From contig NC_037089.1 of assembly GCF_002994745.2 (NCBI RefSeq), positions 81,120,347 through 81,184,346 of the forward strand: 64,000 nucleotides of DNA, written 5' to 3'. The DNA comes from Rosa chinensis (lineage: Eukaryota > Streptophyta > Magnoliopsida > Rosales > Rosaceae). The position numbers were made by a program, and so were the translations under genes. Below are positions 46,301 to 56,678 of the stretch, one piece after another (position 1 is the first letter of the stretch; the number at the start of each line of letters is the position of its first letter). The notes under the pieces were generated by a model. That model had not been told where the DNA came from. It was given only the letters and a program-made list of their open reading frames with translations, and ran no database searches.

Positions 46301-47101
46301 TCAGGTGATGATTTCTCTCACAAGCCAATCCAAACTAGGATATGCAAAGTACAAGATAAGAAACGACGGGAGAGCAAACAGCACCGTGATAAGTACGTAC
46401 AAGGCCAATATGGCTGCACTGGCAGGTATTGCATATAAGATGATCAGAAGAAATATGACAACCAGAGGGAACTTTGCTGTCAAATGAACGAAGAAAAACA
46501 GTGACTTCCGAAGGGAAGAATGCAATCGCTCCATACTAAGGTAATTATTGACAACGCCATGATTATGATTTGTCCCTGGTGGCTCGGGATGGCGAATATA
46601 TTGTCCCCTCCTATGGTTCAGTTGACTTCCTGCGGATACATTTCCGTTTACCGGCCAGGCTGGTTGATTATCACCAGAGCAGGTAGAATGAGACTTCACT
46701 CTATCACCATTCATGCTTTCAACCATCCACAAAAGAAAGTAGTTCTTGCGAGGAAATTTGAGATTTCCCCTGTAAACCAGCCGGAAGGATAACAGATTGC
46801 ACCATGGGCAGGAGATAAATAGCGGGAGCTGAATTGGTAGGGTGGGGAACTTGACAACAGCCCATTGCAGACCCAGAATGCAATTTTTACAGAGGGTATG
46901 ACCACACCATAAAACATAGGGCACATTTTCAACAATATTGAAAGATTCCCAGCATATGGGGCACTCTAGTCCTTCCTCTCTGCCGACACCAGAAGAACCC
47001 TCATCATCGGAGCAGCATTCAGAAGTATCTTGTGTTGGCCTTAGAAAGTCATTTTTCACTCCAACATTTCCAGCTATACAACTGGATGCAAAATTCCACA
47101 T
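46301..47101 (-). CDS. RING-type E3 ubiquitin ligase with C-terminal membrane segments
   Basis: A 266-aa protein if started at MWNFASSCIAGNVGV; an in-frame ATG at 47131 would add ten residues. The RING finger is C3HC4 type: LECPICWESFNIVENVPYVLWCGHTLCKNC, then SCPWC after a long loop. RING domains recruit an E2 enzyme to ubiquitinate targets. The C-terminus has two or three strongly hydrophobic stretches (LVVIFLLIILYAIPASAAIL and VLITVLFALPSFLILYF), so it is probably membrane-anchored. The coding part is one exon; the leader seems to be spliced (acceptor TTCTTCAG near 47238, donor ATGA/GTAAGA near 47785) and carries a short upstream ORF beginning MAPSNE. No lesion seen. Confidence 0.85.
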   Translation of the reverse strand: MWNFASSCIAGNVGVKNDFLRPTQDTSECCSDDEGSSGVGREEGLECPICWESFNIVENVPYVLWCGHTLCKNCILGLQWAVVKFPTLPIQLPLFISCPWCNLLSFRLVYRGNLKFPRKNYFLLWMVESMNGDRVKSHSTCSGDNQPAWPVNGNVSAGSQLNHRRGQYIRHPEPPGTNHNHGVVNNYLSMERLHSSLRKSLFFFVHLTAKFPLVVIFLLIILYAIPASAAILALYVLITVLFALPSFLILYFAYPSLDWLVREIIT

Positions 47102-48849
47102 TTTGACCACAACAGGTGGGTTCACTAACACATTACCACTAGCTTAAAATTGTGCACTATGATGATTGACCGAGGCACTGAAGGTATCATATCGCCAAAT
47201 AACGACAGCCAAGAGCATGCATTTCTAAAATGCAAACCTGAAGAAGAATACACATGGTAGTAAGTTTAACACGCAAACAAACTAATCACGTTATCATCTA
47301 TTCCGAGTTCATTTTCGCATATATAGTTACATCTATGACTTCAAATAACAAACCACACATACAAATGCCAAAATGGACCAAAACTGAGCAACGTCACTGC
47401 ACCTCCTCAGTAATTACATGACTAGACTATGCATATATATGAACAAAAACACACATTCAAATAGAAAATTACAACATTAATAAATTTCCAATATGCAAAA
47501 CCCAAGTATACACCAAAATGCACAAAAGTCTAGCTTGCAGGTTCATACAGAGCATTACCCAATTCATCATGTGACCTAAACTCAACACTGATTGAAACCC
47601 AATAACCAATTAACCAAGCAAACAATTAACATCCCATAATCTCATATGCCACATAGGAAAAGAAACCTAATTTACATAAACATGAAGAAAGATCAAAACT
47701 TTAGCGCACAAAAGCAAACCCAATTCGAATTTTGGGGCAAAAGTCTGTAAATGAAGGCGAAACAATGAAGGAGAGGCGATCTTACTCATTGCTGGGAGCC
47801 ATTTCGCGGCGAAATTCACATGGGAGAGAGTTCACAAAACCCTCAATCTCTCTCAATCTCAATTTCGCTGTGAACAGAAATTGAAGTTGAAATTGAAATG
47901 AAGGGCTTCTCTATTTGATTTGGGGGAAATTGAATTGAATTGAGAGTAACCGAAAGATGGAGCGGCGTGGGTCACCACTCCGATCCCCGTATGTGATCCA
48001 AGTGGCTCTGCTTAAAGTGGAGGATTGCGACGTCAAAAGTTAACGTCGGCAATTAGACCAATTCTATTACTATTTGAGTTTGGGCTTGGGCCTTTTCTGT
48101 TGGGCTCAAGATGGCAGTTGCCCGTCCATTGAGGCCCATTTACTAGTTTTGCCCAAATGTCCAAAGTTTCAAGGGCTTTGATTGAGTTTGCTTGTGATAC
48201 AATTCATCGATTGCGATTGCTCACCTTAAAGATCGTGTACGAAACTTCCTCATATTTCTCGACATAGGATCAAGGCAACTTGTCCTCTTAGTAAAGAAAG
48301 TTAATGCAAAGGGAGATTTTTCTCTTCTCTCTCGCCAAAGTTAATTCAAAATATCTCTAGTGTCCAGGAGTAGTCAATATATTTGCTTCCAATGGTTGAG
48401 CTATCGTCTGATATTCTCAAACTGCAAAAACTTCATCGAAAATAATTATGAGGTTTATATTTTTCTGGAACCATTATATTGGGAACTCATGCAACTTATG
48501 CTAAAACCTACCGACACTTATTGCTGTATCATTTTGCAGTCTGTTGGGGGACATGGGTCCGTATGTTTGATCTTAGTTTTTGAATGTTTAGGAAGATCGT
48601 CGACATATAACTTGACTGCTGTTGCTGCAACTTTTCTGTTAAAGGCCAACGTAACACATATATGTATTTTCGACCAGGAAAAGATCGATTATAAGCCCTT
48701 GATGACTTTCCCTTATTAGAAATCGATTGTGCCCTTTGCCTAGGTCTAATTAGGTATATAAATACAAGACGTACCAGACGTCCAGACGTCCAGACCACAT
48801 TAGATATATTTCTTTACAAGTTAATCAAGTCAGCGGTTCGTATTATATG
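47102..48849. other. Leader of the RING gene and intergenic DNA
   Basis: 47102-47950 hold the probable spliced 5' leader and promoter of the RING gene. From about 48000 to 48849 I see no gene; the plus-strand 119-codon frame at 48360 has no recognisable motif. Confidence 0.4.
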
Positions 48850-49170
48850 CAAGGTTCTAAAAAACGCTAGGCGCTAGTCGAGCGGTGACCCAGAGACTAG
48901 CGCCTAGGGGCCTAGGCGGGGACTAGGCGGTTTTTTTTTTTTTTTTTAATTATTTTTATGACATATAATAATATAAATAACAATATTTAAAGTCTAAAAA
49001 TTAATTATAAATATAAAAATAGTCAAAATATAGAATAAATTAGGGTTTACGACAACCTAGCCTACCTAGTCCCCGCCTAGGCGACCACCTAGTAGCCCAG
49101 CGCCTAAGGGAAACGCCTAGGCCAAAATCGAAGTTGTTCCTTGCCGCCCAGGCCGTTTTTTAGAACATTG
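48850..49170. mobile_element. hAT-type MITE
   Basis: 321 bp flanked by the 8-bp duplication ATTATATG (48842-48849 and 49171-49178). Terminal inverted repeats are CAAGGTTCTAAAAAACG and CAATGTTCTAAAAAACG, 16 of 17 matching. Inside are further inverted GC-rich blocks around CTAGGCGGGGACTAGG and CCTAGTCCCCGCCTAGG, giving a foldback structure. No coding capacity. The 8-bp duplication fits the hAT superfamily. Confidence 0.9.
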
Positions 49171-50098
49171 ATTATATGGGATGTGAGCTGAACGCTCTCG
49201 CTGAAGTAACATATTCTAATAACTGGGGAAATTAGAAGTTAGGTACTTGGCCATTCCATATCTAATACAAATATCTTTCTTTTTTAACTTTTTGTGATCA
49301 AAGTTATTGGTTTATTTCTTCATTAATCATGCGCATCGATCAGCATGGATTATATGTGTAGCTAACCGGAATATTGATCTTTTTCAACCTCCAAATAAAA
49401 TTCCAAAAATGAAAGGGACCCAGATGTGAGATTGTGTTGTCAAGCACATGATCGATGTATAGGCTCACCTCTCTGTATGTGAATGATTGAATCGTTAAGA
49501 ATAAGACGCATCCTTGTTTATCACTTAAATTAACACCTTTGTATGTGAATGATTGCTTCGTTTATTTTCTGTTCTAGGGTACGTTAACTTCTAGGTGAAA
49601 AGCATAACCATGTACGATATTTCACCTTTACACTTTTCCGAAGAAAAAAGACATAGATAAAAAGGAAAGAGAAGCTATAAGGTTTATGATTAACACCTTT
49701 ATATCTAATTTTTGCTTTTTATCACCTAACACCTTCCGTTTAGTTTCTGTTCTGGGGTTAATAGCATAAGCATGTAAAATATCTTACCTTTATTTTTTTC
49801 TGAAAAAAAAAAAAAAACAGAGAAAAAGCCCCTGGTTGTTGCTTGTTTATCAAAGCATGCAATGCTTTTTATCTATTTCCTTTCTGGAAAGAAAAAAGAA
49901 ACCCTATTTTGATCGTCCCCGTCCGGCCGGTTTGATCCACAACTTGCGTTTATGTGTGGACGTCCGATCGATTTGCAGAAGACAATATATATTAATACAT
50001 GTGGTCCTCAATTAAGGCCTATCCGCCTATATATACAGTTACGTCATTTCTCTATATATGCGTGTGGCAGATATTCAAAACCGAAAAACAATACAACC
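49171..50098. other. Intergenic, no gene seen
   Basis: AT-rich DNA with a loose internal repetition (AACACCTTT..., GTTCTAGGGT / GTTCTGGGGT). No coding signal. Confidence 0.4.
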
Positions 50099-50467
50099 TT
50101 AGTTTATGTGTTTCCCCACTAATTAGTTTTGGAAGGTTATTCATAATTTCGCGTCTAGAAGATGTTTAACGACGAACAGTTAGTTTCTGTGTTTCTGCAC
50201 TCATTAGTTTTGGAAGTTTATTCATAATTTCAAGTCTAGGAGATGTTTAAGGGCGAACAGTTAGTTTCTGCACTCATTAGTTTTGGCAGATTATTCATAT
50301 ATAATTTCGCGTCTTAAAGATGTTTAAGGACGAACAGTTAGTTTCTGCACTCATTAGTTTTGGAAGGTTATTCATAATTTCTAGACGAACGGTTAGTTTC
50401 TGCACTCATTAGTTTTGGAAGCTTATTCATAATTTCGCGTCTAGAAGATGTTTAAGGACGAACAGTG
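50099..50467. repeat. Minisatellite of about 75-80 bp, five copies
   Basis: Repeated units contain TTAGTTTCTGCACTCATTAG, TTTTGGAAGGTTATTCATAA, TTTCGCGTCTAGAAGATG and TTTAAGGACGAACAG. Five units are visible, one shortened (about 50345-50395). Length varies by small indels. Confidence 0.85.
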
Positions 50468-50820
50468 TTGATGGAACTAAGGAAGTTTCAAGTACAGGAA
50501 GACCCGACTGCTTCTTTCTGAGAATTTGAGATCGAAGCATCACATGAAGAACATGATCGATCATTGGGCGGAACTGTGTTCGGGTCCGACGGGTCCGGCC
50601 CCCCTCCCCCAAAGTTTTTGACAGTTCGCTCAACACGGTGTTGCCCCCAGTGATAAGAGTTTTAAAAAATCATTTTATTCCCAATATATGGATCCCCCGC
50701 CAATCCGCTATCTCTTCTTCCTTCCCCCACCCAATTCCACACTACCACGTGCCACTTGATAGGTAAGACCGTAAGTAGGGATGGCAATAATCCTCATAGG
50801 GTAGGGTACCCATCGGGTAT

Positions 50821-52845
50821 TGAAGCGCTCAAAGCAAGCGCGCAATTTAACCCTGAAAATATCGTTAGTAGTATAAGTAAGTAGGGATCGTTCTATTCCG
50901 GGGATTGAGGGTACACTTGTAATTGTGAAACAAATAAAGAAAAGTATTATTTACAAAAATAAAATAAAGAATATAAATATATACAATTGTATAAACAAAT
51001 AAAGAATTAAAATAATAAAGTATTATTTACAAAAATAAAATAAAGAATAGAAATATATACAAGTAACAAAATAAAAAGGGAGGGGGGGTTTAAGAATTAT
51101 AGAATTGAAAATTAAGATAAATAAAATAAAGAAAATGTAAAAACACATATACAAGAATGAAACATAAGAAACAAACATTAAACCCAAGTTTATCATTGAA
51201 TTCGAATTAACCCTACATTGTTCTTCCAAGTCATGTGAGAGGAGTTGATCATGTGAAACATTCGAAAGCAAATGATTTCCCATATTTTACTTTTCAATGC
51301 TAATTAACCTAAGCGAAAGCACCTAGATTAATCCTATCAAACATGCAATCAAGCCCTAGAAAGCTAGTCAATCATGACATGTTCAACGCATTAGACATAG
51401 AGAAAGGCTATCAACTCAAGTGTACAACTTAGTATGAATAAGTTCACCTAATTGCAATCCTCTTCAATTGAATTCGATTTTTGTCCAAAACCTTTACTAC
51501 TTTGATTCAAGTTTACACAAAACGAAAAGTCGATTTCATGTTCTTAAACCTAGCACCAATTACATGCAAATCCTATAAGTGTCGACCCAAATAAGATAAA
51601 CATATAAAAGTTTTCTATCAAGCAAATTCAATCGAACAATCACACATAAGCAACTTTGGAATCACAACATAAGAATCGAAATTCTTTATTCAATCATAAA
51701 ATTTCAGAATATAAACCTTGTTCAAACATAAATGTTAACTAAAAACAATTCTCACGAAACTAAGCAAGATTACAAAGAAAGAGGTTGAATTACACCGTGA
51801 GATGGAGATGGGGATGAAGGATGAAACGTTATGGATTCTTGAATCTCGAAAGCAAGCTTCAAGGTGGAGGATGGATGATGATGCTCACGGCTCCTTCTTC
51901 TTCTTCTTCTCCCTTGCTTGAAACGTTGAATGCACTAGAGGATGGAGAGAAAATGGAAAGGAAATGGAGAGACAAAGAAGATGAGATGGATGAAGGAAGA
52001 TGTTTTGAGAGTGAGAGGAGAATGTGTTTAAATAGGGAAGAAAAAGAAGAGTGAAATGATGAGATGAAGAAAAATAATGAAAGTGGAGTATGAGAGTGGT
52101 TTGTAAAATATGTAAAAGATGAGGTAATGATGAAAGCAAAGCATGAAGGTGAAGAAATGTGGAAGTGATGATGATCTTTTAGAGTAGAAAAATGTATCCA
52201 AGGAAAAAGAAATGCTTTCTTCATATGGGTGGGAAACATGAATATGTGGTGTTGAGCTGTTTTCAAATCAGTTTCTGCCCCTTTATTCCTTCAATTATTT
52301 CTCCAACAAGACTTCATTATATGCATTTGACTTCTTCATATGAAATGTTCCACTATGAGTGTAGATCATCCTGACAAATTTTCAGAGCTTTCATCCATGT
52401 GGTTGGGCCGGAAATGCTGCTGGACCTCTTACAGGTCCAGTTTTCCTGTTTTGCTTCTGTAGAAAATTGGGCTGATTGTTTGAAGGCCTTCCACTCATAT
52501 TTTTCTCTGGCACTCTTCATAAGAAATGATCCTTTGGGTGTCTAGAATGGATCTGGAAGGTTTCAGCTCATTTGAAGTTCATTTGGTCAGGCGGCCGCTC
52601 CTTCTTCTTTGCTTGGCTTGGTTTCTCCTAGCCGGAGTAGGAATATGTGTAAAATTGATCTTTTAGTACATTTCCATTTTTCTCCATCATTTCCAGGTAA
52701 TTATGAACCTAACGCTCATTTCACCTTCATCTACTCCAATGTACCTAAAAGTAGAAATTGAGTTAAAAATTGATTCGTTAAGGAATTAACTAAGCAAAAT
52801 GTGAGGAATTAACTATTAAAATACCGCATTAAAATGCTCCTATCA
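50821..52845 (-). repeat. 3' LTR of the WUS-carrying retroelement
   Basis: 2,025 bp, nearly identical to the LTR at 57895. Differences noted: TGAAGCGCTCAAAGC against TGATGCGCTCAAGGC at the edge, GATTTTTGTCC against GATTTTGTCC, and GATGTTTTGAG against GATGTTTTTGAG. The frames inside it (for example His/Phe-rich minus frames near 51859-52266) recur in both LTRs and have no known domain. Confidence 0.9.
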
Positions 52846-54867
52846 AATTCCCCCACACTTAGCTTTTGCTAGTCCCTTAGCAAAACAAAACAAAAAAAAT
52901 CCAAAACAGAACAAAGACTTGACAAAAAGCAAGTAAATGACTCTATTGCTCCTAACTGTTGTCTCAGAGACTCCAAACTCATGGCTTTCACGTTAAACAC
53001 TTAATCAAAATCACAAAGATAATTCCATGGTTAATAAACCTGTGACATTCATATGACTAAGCAAGATATGGAGAACTTAAGTTATACAGTGAATGATATG
53101 TTTCGAACAAGTCCAATCCAAACTCACAGGGCATACTCTCGATTTTTCTCTCAGAAATGGCTATGCTTAAAAGCTTCACACTCAAGTATATGCAAGAGAA
53201 CAAATTGTAAGGCAACAAACAGCTTGCATATTTCATCAATAAACACATTTTGTGAAGAATTTTTAAAGACCTCATGAAATGACTAAGTGCACAAATGGAC
53301 CTAAACCATAAGCTCGACTGCGTAACTGACTCCACTAACCAAAAACTGCCCATCTCAAGGATCAAGTCAGCACTTAAAACAGGTTGTAATGGGGCTAAGC
53401 TAGGGTTTTCGAAATGAAGATTAAGGATACAAAAATCCTAAGGACCTAGCAGAGCATATAAGGACCACCTTATGTCATCATTTTTGTAGACCAAATATCA
53501 TTGTTTTGGGCCAAACCTTCACTCTAACCAACATGGGAATGGACAAAGGCATAATTTTCAACTTTGAGCCTTATACAAATTTGCAAGTCCAAAACCACAC
53601 TTCAACATTTTCCCAAGAGTTTTCTTTTCAATTTTTCTTCTCTTTTGCCGCTTTTCTTTCTTTCTTTCTCTTTTTTTTTTTCAAGGCAAAATTTTTTTTT
53701 TTCTTGGATTTTTCCCACCCCATAATTGTCTTTCATCGTCACCCCTACATACTATGTCATGCTCTACTAAGTCCTTAAGACAAGGGTAGAGATATCCTGT
53801 ACTAAGCTCATGGTAGGGTAGTGAGGGTGATGAAACAAAGGTTTTCAACGTAGGCTCAAAGGGTTCATTCTAAGGAGTCCCACGACGGGCACAATTGGGG
53901 ACACATGCTTGTTTGGCTTTGGTGGTTACCCTAATGCCTTCTATCCTATCCAGGATCAGTGCATATTATGGCATACAAGTTTTGACAGTCACAACAGCCG
54001 AGTTCTAGTACTCTCTAGTCCATTAAAATCTATGGCACATGATCATTGGATTTTCAAAGAAAGATGAGGTTTTGCAAATACAGCCATGAAATTCTGAAAT
54101 TATCAGTAAGCACTCAAAAAGAAAGTATTTTAGCTCAACAGCTCACTTGGGTCAAATGAATCAGACTTAATCCTAGCATGCTTAATGAACCAAGTTACAA
54201 TCCTATCTCAAATCTTCATACAAGCATCACAATGTCGATTAACCACAGAATTCAATTATGTCCTATTTTGATTGTGAAAACCTTCAGCCATGAATTCGGA
54301 GACATGTTCATCCTAGACGTTAGGAGCATCCTAAGACTCAAACACACAAACAAAAACACTCTAAAACCAACAATTTTTTTTTTTTTTTTTACAATTTAAT
54401 TTAATTTCAACACTTAGGTACGGGAACAGGGAGTCTCGATGTGCAATGGGACTGAAACAGCTACCCTTTTTCAAGACTATGTTTAATCCAATATACCTTA
54501 GTGTATCACAACATCAACTAAAAACACAATAAAAACACAATCCAACATCAACTATTTTTCATTTTTTTTTTTATATACTAACTACTAAAAACACAATAAA
54601 GCAATAACCCTTCCCCCATACTTAATTCATGCATTGTCCTCAATGTACAAACAAATATAAATCATGCAAAGCATAAATCAAGCATAGAAGAGAAAGTTAA
54701 CACAACGAAACCTAAAACAACTTAAAATTCATGAAAATAAAATAGAAGGAAGAGTTCAAGAAAGCAAATCTGCGTTTGATGGCTCCTCCACAGATACGGT
54801 TGAAATGGGTTGCCTCCCATGCAGCGCTTAATGTTTAAAGTCTTTCAGCCTAGACTTGTACCTCCAT

Positions 54868-55398
54868 TTACTCCTTTGGAGGAGCGGTATGCGGGCGAGT
54901 GGCAGCCCTCTTGCTGGTTTCAGCCTCCTGAGGAGGGTTCTCATGTTGTGATGCAGTAGCGTCCTTGCGAGGAAACCCAGGAGGATAACTCTGCAAGTTA
55001 TTGACTTCCTGAGCAAGCTTGTTTATTGCAGTGTGACAGCGGATCAAAGAGCAGTTCATCTCAGAGATGTAATCGATCATGCAATTGACTCTCCAATCTG
55101 TCACCATAATACCATCGCGGAGAGAGGAACGCAAATCATCAATCGAATCCGATAAGCTTTCCAGGGTGGCCATAGGCCGAGGAGCACGAGCAGCTGGTGA
55201 GGAAGAAGACTCTCCGGGATGCAGTCTGGGAGAGCGACGAGGCAGAGGAGGGGGACTGCGGGTACGCTCACGGATAGGACGATGGTCCCATGGACGAGTA
55301 AGTCCAGCTCTAGTGGCCGCTTGACGACCTTCTTCTTCCAAAGAGAGAACACGGCGTTGATTGACGCCCCTGCGAGGGGTAACCTTGGTTCGAGCCAT
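54868..55398 (-). CDS. Retroelement-internal ORF of unknown function (176 aa)
   Basis: Starts MARTKVTPRRGVNQRR at 55398. The N-terminal third is very basic and Pro/Arg/Ser-rich (PPPLPRRSPRLHPGESSSSP); the middle (SLSDSIDDLRSSLRDGIMV ... CMIDYISEMNCSLIRCHTAI) looks helical, perhaps a coiled coil. The tail is Pro/Thr-rich. No zinc knuckle or capsid motif is visible, so it is not an evident gag; it could be a degenerate or lineage-specific accessory protein. It is followed at once by the GCGCTGCATGGGAGGCAACCC-type block (54809-54829) seen near the ends of coding regions in related elements. It is transcribed away from the homeobox gene, from a shared upstream region. Confidence 0.55.
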   Translation of the reverse strand: MARTKVTPRRGVNQRRVLSLEEEGRQAATRAGLTRPWDHRPIRERTRSPPPLPRRSPRLHPGESSSSPAARAPRPMATLESLSDSIDDLRSSLRDGIMVTDWRVNCMIDYISEMNCSLIRCHTAINKLAQEVNNLQSYPPGFPRKDATASQHENPPQEAETSKRAATRPHTAPPKE

Positions 55399-55614
55399 GA
55401 GGAAGTAGAAGGAATTTGAAACTGCACGTTTAGACAAACCTTAGTAAAATCTGGAGGAGACAAAAAAGGATGTATATATGAAGCACAAAATAGGGTAGAA
55501 ATCTCAACAAGCACAGGGTTTTAACAAAGCTTCTCCGGGAAGGAGAAGACTTATGACAGTTCACGGCCCAAGAAACACGTATGCACATGAAAAACTCCCC
55601 CACGCGTAAATATT

Positions 55615-55802
55615 CCTTTCTTTTCCGTGATTTACGGCAATTAGGTCTGCTTTCGGCTGTAGCTTGTCTGTCACAACTCCTCGAGAACCGTTTGGTTCCC
55701 CCACACGTCCTTTCTTTTCCTTAATTTACGGCAATTAGGTCTGCTTTCGGCTGTAGCTTGTCTGTCACAACTCCTCGAGAACCGTTTGGTTCCCCCACGT
55801 GT
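55615..55802. repeat. 94-bp direct repeat in the promoter of the WUS-like gene
   Basis: Two adjacent copies (55615-55708 and 55709-55802) share CCTTTCTTTTCC, TTTACGGCAATTAGGTCTGC and CCTCGAGAACCGTTTGGTTC and differ at a few bases. The second copy ends in a perfect CACGTG G-box (55796-55801), which the first lacks (CACACGTC). Confidence 0.9.
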
Positions 55803-55909
55803 CCTTCACGAGCCAACAGCTTTTCCGTGTTTTCGGGTGACTTTAATCCAACGCGTAGATTTAATCTCAGAGATCGTCGATCCAACGGTGGAGATCTGCT
55901 CACTCATTC

Positions 55910-55918
55910 TATAAATAG
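55910..55918 (+). promoter_or_regulatory. TATA box of the WUS-like gene
   Basis: TATAAATAG, 110 bp before the ATG at 56028, with a CT-rich leader (TCTTTCTCTCTCAACC) between. A plausible start would be near 55940. This promoter lies in the interior of the retroelement, not in its LTR. Confidence 0.6.
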
Positions 55919-56027
55919 GTGCATTCTGAGTGACTGTTCACTCCAAAAGAAAATTCTTCCGAGTTCCAGTCTTTCTCTCTCAACCCTTCAGCCTTTCTTT
56001 CGAAACTCAAATCCTTTCTTCATCAAC

Positions 56028-56678
56028 ATGGAACCACAAACTCTGCAACTAATGGAGCAACAGACCCAGCAACAAATCGAGGATGGAGGAAACAACCAAG
56101 CAGCCGGGACTAATAACCGGTGGGCTCCCACACCGCCTCAACTAAGAATCCTCAAGGGCCTTTACTATGATAAGGGTTTTAAGTACCCAACTCCAGAGCA
56201 GATTCAAGAGATCTGCCTCCATCTGAAACAGTATGGGCAGATCGAGGACAAAAACGTCTTCTTTTGGTTCCAGAACCTCAAGGCTCGTGAGAGGCAGAAG
56301 TTGAAGGAATTTCGGAACGTTCCGGTTGGTGGATCTCTCGATCTCAATTTTGGATCCACTAGTTCTACTGATGATGGTAGATCCATTGATCTAAACTTTG
56401 GGTCACGTGTCGGCTATGGTGTTGACCCATATTCCTCCTCACCCTTCAACACTAATACCAGTACTACCTCCTTTGGCACAACAGGAGGACAATCTTTCAT
56501 GGAACAACGAGGAGGAGATCACCAGGAGATTGAAACCCTTCCACTATTCCCCATGCATGGTGAGGACATCTTTGGCAACATGAAGACTACTTCCGAGGGA
56601 GGTAGCGGCTATAGCGGTGACTCTCGCATTTCCCTTGAGCTCAGCCTCAACTCCTACGGAGATGCAGACATGGTTTAG
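56028..56678 (+). CDS. WUSCHEL-clade homeobox protein inside an LTR retroelement
   Basis: 216 aa, intronless. I chose MEPQTLQLMEQQTQQ (56028) over an ATG 90 codons upstream, since that stretch overlaps the TATA box and repeat. Residues about 38-103 form a WOX homeodomain: NRWAPTPPQLRILKGLYYD, then YPTPEQIQEICLHLKQYGQ, then recognition helix NVFFWFQNLKARERQK. The nearly invariant QNHKARERQK has Leu in place of His. Near the C-terminus ETLPLFPMHGED is the WUS-box that recruits TOPLESS-type co-repressors, and SLELSLNSYG is an EAR-like repression motif; both define the WUS branch. Two LDLNFGS repeats (about 106 and 121) are unusual. Family members keep shoot stem cells undifferentiated. Shorter than WUS itself (about 290 aa). 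Family WUS genes usually contain introns, so a captured cDNA is likely. Confidence 0.9.
   Translation: MEPQTLQLMEQQTQQQIEDGGNNQAAGTNNRWAPTPPQLRILKGLYYDKGFKYPTPEQIQEICLHLKQYGQIEDKNVFFWFQNLKARERQKLKEFRNVPVGGSLDLNFGSTSSTDDGRSIDLNFGSRVGYGVDPYSSSPFNTNTSTTSFGTTGGQSFMEQRGGDHQEIETLPLFPMHGEDIFGNMKTTSEGGSGYSGDSRISLELSLNSYGDADMV

Noticed and set aside
48360..48719. 119-aa plus frame
   Set aside because: No motif, no family resemblance and no exon signals; likely chance.
51023..51283. 86-aa minus frame repeated at 58097-58357
   Set aside because: Present in both LTRs only because LTRs are copies; hydrophobic low-complexity translation of AT-rich DNA.
51859..52266. His/Phe/Ser-rich minus frames in the LTR (also at 59008-59340)
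   Set aside because: They lie in purine-rich LTR DNA, differ in frame between the two LTRs because of a 1-bp indel, and have no domain.
55758..56027. Upstream ATG extension of the WUS-like frame
   Set aside because: It runs through the TATA box and the repeat, has no conserved content, and MEPQTLQ at 56028 has the better context.
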